Position numbers and translations under genes: made by a program
NCBI GenBank assembly: GCA_964529855.1
Contig: CAZGZU010000005.1
Location: forward strand, 1-26,677
Origin: CAZGZU01 sp964529855
Lineage (GTDB): Bacteria; Patescibacteriota; Minisyncoccia; Portnoybacterales; UBA2143
Direction: 5' to 3'
Length of the DNA stretch: 26,677 nt
Part shown: in pieces, positions 7,771 to 14,641 of the stretch
Layout of the letters: each line of letters starts with the position of its first letter
How positions within the stretch are numbered: position 1 is the stretch's first letter
The notes under the pieces: generated by a model
What the model was told of the DNA's origin: nothing
Seen by the model: the letters and a program-made list of their open reading frames with translations, nothing else
Database searches by the model: none

Positions 7771-8715
7771 ATGGCGTTTATAAAGAATTTAAAAGGAGTA
7801 TCAAAGAAAGATACAGCTGTTGCCGGCGGCAAGGGAGCTTCTTTGGGTGAAATGAGCCGGGCCGGAATTCCAGTACCGCCGGGATTTGTGATTCTGGCAA
7901 ATGCTTTTGACAATTTCCTGGAGAAAACCGATTTGCTTCAGGACATAAAAGCTCAAATCGATAAGGTTAATTATGATGATGTTAATTCAGTTGACCAGGT
8001 TTCTAATGTGATTCGGGATTTGATTAATGACGCTAAAATGCCCCGGGATTTGCAAAAAGAGCTTTTGCCTCAATTCAGGAAATTAAACGCCAGGTTTGTG
8101 GCTGTTCGTTCTTCCGCCACCGCTGAAGATTCCTCAATTGCTTCCTGGGCAGGCGAGCTGGAAAGTTATCTGAATACTACTGAAAAAACCCTGTTCAAAA
8201 ACGTTAAAAACTGCTGGTCGTCTCTTTTTACGCCCCGGGCAATTTTTTATCGTAAAGAGAAAAATTTACTGGAAACAAAAGTTGGCGTGGCCGTAGTCGT
8301 TCAAAAAATGATTGATTCAGAAGCATCAGGCGTTTGTTTTACGGTTCATCCAATAACCCGGGATGAAAATCAGATGATTATTGAAGCGGGATGGGGATTG
8401 GGCGAGGCCATTGTTTCCGGCTCAATTACTCCGGACAGTTATGTAATTGATAAAAGGGATTGGTCTTTGATTGACATTAATATCAGCAAGCAGGAAAAAC
8501 AGGTTGTCCGCTGTTTGAAAAAGGGGACTAAATGGGCAACTGTTTCCAAAAATCAGCAGGACAAACAGAAATTGAACGAAGATAAAATTATTGAACTGGC
8601 AAAAATTTGCCGGAAAATAGAAAAGCATTATCTGAATCCTCAGGATATTGAGTGGGTCCTGGCCAAAGGCAAATTCCATATTGTCCAATCCAGGCCGATT
8701 ACTACATTAAAATAG
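7771..8715 (+). CDS. Stand-alone ATP-binding (ATP-grasp) domain of PEP synthase / rifampin phosphotransferase type
   Basis: This 314-residue protein matches only the nucleotide-binding domain found at the N-terminus of PEP synthase (PpsA), pyruvate phosphate dikinase and rifampin phosphotransferase. Visible motifs are GGKGASLGEMSRAGIPVPPG, FVAVRSSATAEDSSIASWAG (the usual form is AVRSSATAEDLPDASFAG), QKMIDSEASGVCFTVHP, GWGLGEAIVSGSITPD and the domain end QDIEWVLAKGKFHIVQSRPI. In relatives this domain moves the ATP beta-phosphate to a histidine on a swivelling domain. Here it ends at the normal domain boundary and the histidine domain is encoded separately, one base downstream, in another frame. 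Domain length and order resemble rifampin phosphotransferase, whose ATP domain is also about 314 residues. The substrate is unknown. Confidence 0.9.
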   Translation: MAFIKNLKGVSKKDTAVAGGKGASLGEMSRAGIPVPPGFVILANAFDNFLEKTDLLQDIKAQIDKVNYDDVNSVDQVSNVIRDLINDAKMPRDLQKELLPQFRKLNARFVAVRSSATAEDSSIASWAGELESYLNTTEKTLFKNVKNCWSSLFTPRAIFYRKEKNLLETKVGVAVVVQKMIDSEASGVCFTVHPITRDENQMIIEAGWGLGEAIVSGSITPDSYVIDKRDWSLIDINISKQEKQVVRCLKKGTKWATVSKNQQDKQKLNEDKIIELAKICRKIEKHYLNPQDIEWVLAKGKFHIVQSRPITTLK

Positions 8716-8716
8716 T

Positions 8717-9805
8717 ATGCCAAACAAATATTTCAAAAAAGCTACTTTTTGGGCGCGAGAATTCAGAATTCCTTTGTATTGGTTAACTGACAAAAGACAA
8801 AAGACTTTCGGAAATAACACTCTGATGCTTTATAAAGAATCAGTAATACATGCCTATAACCTGAACGACAGAGAGATTAAAATGGCACAGGCCGGTTATA
8901 GATTTTTTACTAATAGGCGCAATTTTAAAAGATATCAAACACAGGTTAAAAGGGTTAAAGGTTTGATCAAAAAAACAGTAGAAGATTATAGGGACATAAA
9001 GCTTAAAAATTTATCAGATGCCGAAATCAAAAGAAGATTTTTTGAAATGGCGAAGAACCTGCATCTCTATGCGGATACCTATACTAAAACAGAACCCTTC
9101 AATTTATCGAAAATAGAAGCCAACGAATCCAAATATAGAAGTTTGATTAAAGAATTAGGCCGATCACGTTTTGTCTTAAGAAAACAAGGCGAATCACTTT
9201 TTCGTATCTCAATGGGAATTTTATTATATGAAATTGCCAGACGATCCAATCTGAGAATGAGCGACCTCTTTTTCTACACATATGATGAAATGATAAAATT
9301 ACTTAATGGTCAGAAAGTTAAAAAAGATGTCATTGCTAAAAGGAGAAAAGGATATGCTCTTATATCTTTGAAAGACAGAAAAATCTTGTTAACCGGAGAG
9401 AAATTTAAAAAAATATACAAAGAGGTGTACAAAGAAGTAATAAACAAGGGGAAAAAGGCAAAAGAGATAATGGGACAAGTTGCCATGAAGGGCAAAGCAA
9501 AGGGAAAGGTAAGGATTATTTTACATAATAAAAGGGACATTTCTAAAGAGTTGGCTAAATTTAAAAAGGGGGAGATATTGGTTACCGAGATGACCAGACC
9601 GGATACGGTCTTGGTTTGTAGAAAAGCAGCGGCTATTATTACAGATGAAGGAAGCATTACCTCGCACGCCGCCATTATTTCTCGCGAATTAAAAATTCCT
9701 TGTGTCATCGGCACCAAAACGGCTACCCAAGTTTTAAAAGATGGTGATTTGGTAAAGGTTGATGCGGTAAAGGGAATGGTTGAGATAATAAAAAGAGGGA
9801 AATAA
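8717..9805 (+). CDS. Phosphohistidine (PEP-utiliser mobile) domain protein with N-terminal helical domain, partner 1
   Basis: A 362-residue protein. Residues 1 to about 250 are basic and helical. A segment around 150-210 (FVLRKQGESLFRISMGIL, then SDLFFYTYDEMIKLLNG) resembles the helices that precede the histidine domain in rifampin-phosphotransferase-like enzymes. Residues about 253-360 form the mobile phosphohistidine domain: GKAKGKVRIIL, KKGEILVTEMTRPD, ITDEGSITSHAAIISREL with His317 as the phosphorylated residue, IPCVIGTKTA and a closing KDGDLVKVDAVKGMVEII. There is no C-terminal TIM barrel, so this is not a pyruvate/PEP enzyme in the ordinary sense. It starts one base after the ATP-grasp gene, implying a two-subunit dikinase-like enzyme. 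The helical domain is the likely acceptor-binding part, by inference. Confidence 0.85.
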   Translation: MPNKYFKKATFWAREFRIPLYWLTDKRQKTFGNNTLMLYKESVIHAYNLNDREIKMAQAGYRFFTNRRNFKRYQTQVKRVKGLIKKTVEDYRDIKLKNLSDAEIKRRFFEMAKNLHLYADTYTKTEPFNLSKIEANESKYRSLIKELGRSRFVLRKQGESLFRISMGILLYEIARRSNLRMSDLFFYTYDEMIKLLNGQKVKKDVIAKRRKGYALISLKDRKILLTGEKFKKIYKEVYKEVINKGKKAKEIMGQVAMKGKAKGKVRIILHNKRDISKELAKFKKGEILVTEMTRPDTVLVCRKAAAIITDEGSITSHAAIISRELKIPCVIGTKTATQVLKDGDLVKVDAVKGMVEIIKRGK

Positions 9806-9808
9806 AAA

Positions 9809-9848
9809 AAGAAGGATGCAGAATTTTACACATCCTTCTTGGTTCTTA
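9809..9848. terminator. Bidirectional intrinsic terminator between convergent genes
   Basis: The inverted repeat is AAGAAGGATG (9809-9818) and CATCCTTCTT (9831-9840) with a 12-base loop, between the convergent phosphohistidine and histidine phosphatase genes. On the minus strand it is followed by a long T run (the plus strand shows AAAAAAA just before it), so it best serves the phosphatase gene. Confidence 0.75.
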
Positions 9849-9849
9849 G

Positions 9850-10380
9850 TTAAAGATTGAATTCTTTCACTGAAGCGTAATCAATTTTAGTTTCTACGGC
9901 CTCTGAAAAATGAATTTTTTCAGTCCAGCTTATTAGTGTCCAAACCATTTCTTCATGACCGATTATCAGAACAGGTCGTTTAGGGATACGCAATTCAGCT
10001 ATTAGTTGAATTGCCCGGCGAATGCGTTTTTTATATGCTTTTACAGGTTCAAACCCGGGCCATCCGCCAATCCAGGCCTTTTGCCAATTTATCCTGCTTT
10101 CCATTAAATCCGTAAGATTTTCTTCGCTTGGAAGGCCAGCGTCTTTCAGCAGAGGCATATAAACTATTGGATACATCAAACGGTCAGAAAGAATTTTAGC
10201 GGAATTGCGAGCCCGTTTGGTAATACTGGAATAGATAACCCCATCAGCAGTTAGGTCTTTAAGAATTTCTGCCAATCGTACCATCTGGCTTATACCCTGG
10301 AAGTTAAGTTCGGGATCAAGACAGGGCATCTCTTTCAATGAACGGTTGACACTGCCGTGTCTTATAGCCAATATTTTCAT
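9850..10380 (-). CDS. Histidine phosphatase superfamily protein (phosphoglycerate mutase-like fold)
   Basis: A 176-residue branch-1-type histidine phosphatase. The RHG motif is at residues 7-9 (ILAIRHGSVNR, with His8 as the expected phospho-acceptor). A second basic site follows (IYSSITKRARNSAKIL). The conserved second histidine is in VLIIGHEEMVWTL. The substrate cannot be told; relatives act on sugar phosphates, phosphoproteins or nucleotides. It is the only minus-strand gene between the two phosphohistidine-domain genes, which makes a role in the same chemistry possible but unproven. GGAGAGATAAG precedes the ATG, a reasonable ribosome binding site, and a good promoter lies upstream (10436-10464). 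It ends in a terminator shared with the convergent gene. Confidence 0.85.
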   Translation of the reverse strand: MKILAIRHGSVNRSLKEMPCLDPELNFQGISQMVRLAEILKDLTADGVIYSSITKRARNSAKILSDRLMYPIVYMPLLKDAGLPSEENLTDLMESRINWQKAWIGGWPGFEPVKAYKKRIRRAIQLIAELRIPKRPVLIIGHEEMVWTLISWTEKIHFSEAVETKIDYASVKEFNL

Positions 10381-10435
10381 CTTATCTCTCCTTTTTTCTA
10401 TATTCTAAAATAAAGAGTACAAAATTTATACCTAT

Positions 10436-10464
10436 AATATAGCACATTATTTGATATACGTCAA
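10436..10464 (-). promoter_or_regulatory. Sigma-70 type promoter for the histidine phosphatase gene
   Basis: On the minus strand TTGACG (10459-10464) is separated by exactly 17 bases from TATATT (10436-10441), upstream of the phosphatase ATG at 10380. The region also lies upstream of the divergent gene at 10476, for which I see no equally good promoter. Confidence 0.65.
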
Positions 10465-10475
10465 CTCAATTTCAA

Positions 10476-11501
10476 ATGAAATTCAAAAGGAGGTTTAAAA
10501 AATATTTCAACCGGTCAATGCCGCTTTTTTGCGTTCAATACTGGTATCAGGGAGAACGTTACGGCTTGCCTCGAATAACCGATAAATCCGTTTATTACAA
10601 TCCCTTATTTATCTACCAAAAAGACAAAGCGACTGATGTGTATTATAACATTGACCAGGAAGACCGCCTGACTGATTATTTTGAAAACCATCCGGAAAAA
10701 TTCAAAAAAATAGCCAATCAATACAGAAAAGAAAACCGGGAATTATCAAAGCTGTCCCGGGAATCCGGCCTTAAATTCAAAGATATTTCCAGGATTTTTA
10801 ATTTACATCTTGCCAGCTGGCCAAAGCTTTGCATAATGATGGTTCTGGGCGAGCGAGCCGGATTAAAAAAGATTGCCCAACAGGCCTATCAATTAAGAAA
10901 AGAATTCGGGGAGGTTGAATATTCGTCTGGCAATAATCTGATAGAATTGGTTGAAGAGAGCTTGCCTGATTATGTTGATTTTACGGATTTTTTACTCTTT
11001 GAAGAGATCGTTGACAAAAAGATTCCTCAAATAAAAGAACTGGAGAAAAGAAAACAGGGTTATGTTTATTTTGAAGACAAGCTTTACACGGATTCAACTC
11101 TTGAACAACTGGAAAAAAGGGCCGGCATAAAAATTATCAGGCAGAGTTTATCTAAAGACGGATCTAAAGACGGATTGTTAAAAGGCAGGATGGCTATGCC
11201 CGGCAAGGCAAAAGGAAAAGTAAAAATAGTACTTGATTGTCAGGAAATGAGCAAAGTTAAAAAGGGAGATATTTTAGTCGCTCCAATGACCACGCCTGAC
11301 TATCTTATGGCCATGCAAAAGGCATCGGCTTTTGTAACGGATGAAGGCGGCTTGACCTGTCATGCGGCAATTGTTGCCCGGGAAATAGGCAAGCCCTGCC
11401 TGATTGGCACCAAAACAGCTACCCGGGTTTTAAAAGACGGCGACTTGGTAGAGGTGGATGCTGAGAAAGGCAAGGTAAAGATTATTAAAAAAGCCAACTG
11501 A
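10476..11501 (+). CDS. Phosphohistidine (PEP-utiliser mobile) domain protein with N-terminal helical domain, partner 2
   Basis: A 341-residue paralogue of the 8717-9805 product. The C-terminal mobile domain (about 230-340) is close in sequence: GKAKGKVKIVL, KKGDILVAPMTTPDYLMAMQ, VTDEGGLTCHAAIVAREI with His296 as the expected phosphohistidine, KPCLIGTKTATRVLKDGDLV. The N-terminal 230 residues are far more divergent (MPLFCVQYWYQGERYGLPRI, LFEEIVDKKIPQIKELEKRK) but keep the helical style, as expected if it binds another acceptor. It has no ATP-grasp domain, so it probably shares the ATP-binding subunit encoded at 7771-8715. The start is provisional: an AAAAGGAGG Shine-Dalgarno-like sequence lies inside codons 4-6, yet the next in-frame ATG is 33 bases beyond it and the chosen start aligns better with the paralogue. 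Confidence 0.83.
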   Translation: MKFKRRFKKYFNRSMPLFCVQYWYQGERYGLPRITDKSVYYNPLFIYQKDKATDVYYNIDQEDRLTDYFENHPEKFKKIANQYRKENRELSKLSRESGLKFKDISRIFNLHLASWPKLCIMMVLGERAGLKKIAQQAYQLRKEFGEVEYSSGNNLIELVEESLPDYVDFTDFLLFEEIVDKKIPQIKELEKRKQGYVYFEDKLYTDSTLEQLEKRAGIKIIRQSLSKDGSKDGLLKGRMAMPGKAKGKVKIVLDCQEMSKVKKGDILVAPMTTPDYLMAMQKASAFVTDEGGLTCHAAIVAREIGKPCLIGTKTATRVLKDGDLVEVDAEKGKVKIIKKAN

Positions 11502-11506
11502 ATTAT

Positions 11507-11782
11507 ATGAAAAAACAGGTAATGCTTAAAATTTACGGACGGGTCCAAATGGTCTTTTTTCGGGATTCTGCCCGACGGGAAGCGAAAAAATTAAAATTGG
11601 TTGGCTGGGTCAGGAATGAACCGAACGGCACAGTCAGGATAACGGCTGAAGGCGAGCAAACAAAGTTGAAACAATTAGTCAATTGGTGCTATAATGGACC
11701 TATGCTGGCTAAGGTAACCAAAGTAGACATCAAGTGGCAAAAGGCGACTGGTCAATTTAAAGAATTTGAGATAAGATATTAA
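11507..11782 (+). CDS. acyP: Acylphosphatase
   Basis: A 91-residue single-domain acylphosphatase, which hydrolyses carboxyl-phosphate bonds such as acetyl- or 1,3-bisphosphoglycerate-type acyl phosphates in the cytosol. The signature GRVQMVFFRDSARREAKKL corresponds to the usual GRVQGVGFR, with Arg19 as the phosphate-binding residue. GWVRNEPNGTV provides Asn37, the catalytic asparagine. The length is typical. Met15 and Phe17 replace the two usual glycines of the loop, which may alter activity. The start is 5 bases after the preceding phosphohistidine gene, so it probably belongs to the same transcript. Confidence 0.9.
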   Translation: MKKQVMLKIYGRVQMVFFRDSARREAKKLKLVGWVRNEPNGTVRITAEGEQTKLKQLVNWCYNGPMLAKVTKVDIKWQKATGQFKEFEIRY

Positions 11783-11791
11783 TAACGATAT

Positions 11792-11878
11792 CGTCATTGC
11801 GAGCGAAGCGAAGCAATCCCGTGAAATTACTACAGGATTGCCGCGTCGACGGCCTAAAGCGACCTCCTCGCAATGACA
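11792..11878. repeat. CATTGCGAG-type palindromic repeat (full copy)
   Basis: An 87-base imperfect palindrome with ends CGTCATTGCGAG and CTCGCAATGAC and inner inverted pieces GCAATCC and GGATTGC. It fills the gap between acyP and rplI, and its last bases (ATGACA) create a false upstream start for rplI. Repeats of this pattern occur in many unrelated bacterial genomes (general knowledge, not searched here). A partial copy lies inside gltX at 20014-20049. Confidence 0.85.
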
Positions 11879-11884
11879 TTTAAT

Positions 11885-12331
11885 ATGCAAGTAATTCTTC
11901 TAAAAGACGTAGAAAAATTAGGTAAAAAAGGCGAGATTAAGAAAGTGGCTGACGGCTATGCTCGCAATTTTTTAATTCCTAAAAATTTAGCTGTCCTGGC
12001 AACTAAAAATGAAATAGCTAAATTGGAGGAACAAAAGAAAATTGAAGCCCAGCAGGCTGAGGAGGAATTAGTCCGCTTTCAGGAAGTGGCCAGCCAGATA
12101 GATGGCCTGGAATTGGAAATTCCCGTTAAAATCGCCGAAGAAGGCAAGCTTTTCGGAGCGGTAACGGCTGTTCAAATTGCCGAGGGTTTAGCCACCAAAG
12201 GATTTGCCATCAACAAAGAACAAATTAAATTGGAACAACCAATCAAAGAAACAGGGGAATATGAAGCGATTGTAGAATTCCCCCATAATTTAGAAGTTAA
12301 AATAAAGGTTATTGTAGTGGAGGAGAAGTAA
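11885..12331 (+). CDS. rplI: 50S ribosomal protein L9
   Basis: A 148-residue L9, a dumbbell-shaped protein near the L1 stalk. The N-terminal rRNA-binding domain is clear (MQVILLKDVEKLGKKGEIKK, then VADGYARNFLIPKNLA). It is followed by the long connecting helix (EIAKLEEQKKIEAQQAEEEL) and the C-terminal domain (KLFGAVTAVQIAEGLATKGF). I start at the ATG at 11885, which gives the canonical MQVILL. The ATG at 11873 lies within the end of the CATTGCGAG repeat and would add a non-homologous MTFN. The gene is followed 17 bases later by pyrG. Some CPR lineages are reported to lack L9, so its presence is a weak taxonomic clue. Confidence 0.96.
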   Translation: MQVILLKDVEKLGKKGEIKKVADGYARNFLIPKNLAVLATKNEIAKLEEQKKIEAQQAEEELVRFQEVASQIDGLELEIPVKIAEEGKLFGAVTAVQIAEGLATKGFAINKEQIKLEQPIKETGEYEAIVEFPHNLEVKIKVIVVEEK

Positions 12332-12348
12332 AAAGCAGGAGGCCTACC

Positions 12349-13971
12349 ATGTCGAGAAGCAAATACATCTTTGTTATAGGAGGGGTAATGTCTGGCATTG
12401 GCAAAGGGGTGGCTACCGCTTCCATTGGCCGGATTCTCCAGAGCAAGGGATATCAGGTGGCGGCCATAAAAATTGACCCTTATATCAACGTTGATGCCGG
12501 CACAATGAATCCGATTGAGCATGGCGAGGTTTTTGTCACCGAAGACGGCATTGAAACAGACCAGGATATTGGTAATTACGAAAGGTTTTTAGGCCGGGAT
12601 TTATACGCTGATAATTACATGACCACCGGACGGGTTTATGAGACGGTCATTCAGCGGGAAAGAAATCTTGGTTACGAAGGAAGATGCGTGGAAGTGGTTC
12701 CTCATATTCCGGAAGAAATTATCAGACGAATCCTTCGCGTGGGCAAAAAAGACCGTTCTGGTTTTGTCCTTATAGAAATAGGTGGTACGGTCGGTGAATA
12801 TCAAAACGTCTTGTTTTTGGAAGCGGCTCGCATGCTTCGTTTAAGACATCCCGAGGATGTTCTTTTTGTTTTGGTCAGTTATGTGCCGGTGCCCAAGAAA
12901 ATCGGCGAGATGAAAACCAAACCGACCCAGTCAGCCAGCCGGGCTCTTAATTCAGCCGGCCTGCAGCCCGATTTCATTATTGCCCGTTCAGAATATCCTT
13001 TGGATGAACCCCGCAAAAGAAAAATCTCTGTCTTCTGCAGCGTTGACAAAGAAAACGTTATTTCCGCTCCGGATATCCAAAGCATTTATGAAGTTCCCTT
13101 GAACTTTGAAAAAGACAAATTGGGCGATAAAATCCTGCATAAATTCAATCTGAAATCCCGCAAGAGAAACTTCCGCAATTGGCAAAACCTGGTTAAAACG
13201 ATTAAAGAAGCTGACCGGACAATTAACATTGGCATTGTCGGTAAATATTTCAGTACCGGCAACTTTGTTCTTTCCGATTCCTATATTTCAGTAATTGAAG
13301 CAATCAAACATGCGGCATGGCATCATCGCAAAAATGTCAAAATTCATTGGCTTAATTCTGAAGAATATGAAAATTCTCCCCGTAAAATTAAGGAGCTAGA
13401 AAAGCTTAACGGAGTGATTGTGCCGGGCGGTTATGGAGAGCGGGGGATAGAGGGCAAAATCAAAGCCATTGAATTCTGTCGGAAAAACAAAATTCCTTAT
13501 CTGGGTCTTTGTTATGGCATGCAACTGGCCGTGGTGGAATTCGCCCGAAATGTCTGCCGTCTCAAAGGGGCTCATACCACAGAAATTGATTCCCAAACCA
13601 AATATCCGGTAATTGATTTAATGCCTGAACAGAAAATCAATCTTCAGGATAAACAATATGGCGGCTCCATGCGTTTGGGCGCTTATCGCTGTCGCTTAAT
13701 CAAAAAAACCCAGGCCCAACAGGCCTATAAGTGCCCGGAAGTTTTTGAACGGCATCGCCATCGTTATGAATTAAATAATGATTTCAGGGACATTCTGGAA
13801 GAAAAGGGACTGGTTATGGCCGGTATCAATCCGGAAAGAAACTTGGTTGAGATAATTGAATTAAAAGACCATCCGTTTTTTATGGCCAGCCAATTCCATC
13901 CTGAATTCAAGTCCCGGCCTCTGCAGCCCCATCCTTTATTCAGGGAGTTTATCAGGGCAGGATTGAAATAA
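12349..13971 (+). CDS. pyrG: CTP synthase
   Basis: A full-length 540-residue CTP synthase, which makes CTP from UTP using ATP and glutamine. The N-terminal synthetase (amidoligase) domain starts KYIFVIGGVMSGIGKGVATA and contains DPYINVDAGTMNPIEHGEVF. The C-terminal class I glutaminase domain has GVIVPGGYGERGIEGK, GLCYGMQLAV with nucleophile Cys388, and FHPEFKSRP with His517 and Glu519, completing the triad. The P-loop region reads VMSGIGKG where most family members have VVSSLGKG, a mild variant. A Shine-Dalgarno sequence AGGAGG lies 7 bases before the ATG. The gene ends in a terminator shared with convergent rpmA. Confidence 0.98.
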   Translation: MSRSKYIFVIGGVMSGIGKGVATASIGRILQSKGYQVAAIKIDPYINVDAGTMNPIEHGEVFVTEDGIETDQDIGNYERFLGRDLYADNYMTTGRVYETVIQRERNLGYEGRCVEVVPHIPEEIIRRILRVGKKDRSGFVLIEIGGTVGEYQNVLFLEAARMLRLRHPEDVLFVLVSYVPVPKKIGEMKTKPTQSASRALNSAGLQPDFIIARSEYPLDEPRKRKISVFCSVDKENVISAPDIQSIYEVPLNFEKDKLGDKILHKFNLKSRKRNFRNWQNLVKTIKEADRTINIGIVGKYFSTGNFVLSDSYISVIEAIKHAAWHHRKNVKIHWLNSEEYENSPRKIKELEKLNGVIVPGGYGERGIEGKIKAIEFCRKNKIPYLGLCYGMQLAVVEFARNVCRLKGAHTTEIDSQTKYPVIDLMPEQKINLQDKQYGGSMRLGAYRCRLIKKTQAQQAYKCPEVFERHRHRYELNNDFRDILEEKGLVMAGINPERNLVEIIELKDHPFFMASQFHPEFKSRPLQPHPLFREFIRAGLK

Positions 13972-14000
13972 AAAAGGACGCATCATTGATGCGCCTTTTT
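13971..14000. terminator. Bidirectional intrinsic terminator between pyrG and rpmA
   Basis: The stem AAAAAGG-A-CGCATC with loop ATT and GATGCG-CC-TTTTT has an A run on one side and a T run on the other. It can end transcription from pyrG (plus) and from rpmA (minus). Confidence 0.88.
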
Positions 14001-14028
14001 GATATCTGTAAAATATATCTATCTTGCT

Positions 14029-14301
14029 TTACTCAACGTTAACCACTTTGGCTAATCGCCTGGAACCGTCAAATCTTTTAATCTTTTTGGTAACAAATTT
14101 AACAATCCCTTTTTTAATAGCATAAAGAGTGTCATCGCTGCCTTGACGAACATTCTTGCCGGGCAGAAATCTGGTTCCTTTTTGACGAACTATAATATTG
14201 CCCGGTCGGGCCTCTTGTCCGCCAGATAATTTAATTCCTAAGTATTTTGGCTGGGAATCACGGCCCAAACTAGTTGAGCCAGCTGATTTTGTCTTTGACA
14301 T
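14029..14301 (-). CDS. rpmA: 50S ribosomal protein L27
   Basis: A 90-residue L27, located at the peptidyl transferase centre of the 50S subunit. Family sequence is clear: KSAGSTSLGRDSQPKYLGIK, GGQEARPGNIIVRQKGTRF, PGKNVRQGSDDTLYAIKKG. The N-terminus starts directly as MSKTKSAGS with no cleavable extension. Normally rpmA follows rplU (L21). Here it stands alone, transcribed toward pyrG, with no rplU in the window. No Shine-Dalgarno sequence precedes the ATG (TATTAAAAC). A hairpin-closed element (14321-14423) lies only 20 bases upstream and could form part of its leader. Confidence 0.96.
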   Translation of the reverse strand: MSKTKSAGSTSLGRDSQPKYLGIKLSGGQEARPGNIIVRQKGTRFLPGKNVRQGSDDTLYAIKKGIVKFVTKKIKRFDGSRRLAKVVNVE

Positions 14302-14320
14302 GTTTTAATACAAGATAAAA

Positions 14321-14460
14321 CGGGTGACAGATTACCTTCCCTTATTTTACTCATTAACCCTCTTCAAAAGATCATCTATGAAAAAACCTTTTTAAAAAGT
14401 CAAACTTTGCAATCCGTCACCCGTTGTAATTATGTTAATTAATTTTTAAAAAAACGTCAA
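14321..14460. repeat. Hairpin-closed element 1 with conserved AT-rich tail
   Basis: The arms CGGGTGACAGATT (14321-14333) and AATCCGTCACCCG (14411-14423) pair at 12 of 13 positions and enclose 77 bases. After the right arm comes GTAATTATGTTAATTAATTT (from 14426), then A-rich sequence and CGTCAA. The same arrangement recurs at 14493-14641. The first copy's ATG (14432) opens only a five-codon frame. No tRNA, SRP RNA or tmRNA signature is visible. The 14302-14612 stretch holds nothing else that I recognise. Confidence 0.55.
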
Positions 14461-14492
14461 TCTCCCTATTTCATACTATTGATTAGAATGAG

Positions 14493-14641
14493 GCGGACAC
14501 CAGATTTTATTGATTGGCTTAGATAACCGAGATCAAAGCCGGCATCTTTCTGAAGAGGATAGACTTGCAGGCCATTATCCTTTCAAGGAAAGATCTGCTG
14601 TCCGCTGTAATTATGTTAACTAATTTTAAAAGCTTCGTCAA
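14493..14641. repeat. Hairpin-closed element 2 with conserved AT-rich tail
   Basis: The arms GCGGACACCAGAT (14493-14505) and ATCTGCTGTCCGC (14593-14605) pair at 12 of 13 positions around 87 bases. The tail GTAATTATGTTAACTAATTT (from 14607) nearly repeats that of element 1 and contains the start codon of the 14613 gene. Arm sequences differ between the two elements, but both pair, so the pairing seems to matter more than the sequence. Inner short stems (GGCTT...AAGCC and CCTT..AAGG) are possible. It may be a structured leader of the downstream gene. Confidence 0.55.

Noticed and set aside
8700..8730. A frameshift splitting one ordinary PEP synthase into two genes
   Set aside because: The first product ends exactly at the ATP-grasp domain boundary (QSRPIT), the second has its own ATG, and a paralogue of the second stands alone at 10476 with its own start. 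The PEP/pyruvate barrel is missing too, so this is a real split architecture.
11675..11890. A minus-strand 71-residue frame over the end of acyP and the repeat
   Set aside because: Its N-terminal part (CHCEEVALGRRRGNPV) is just the translation of the CATTGCGAG repeat and the rest overlaps acyP in antisense.
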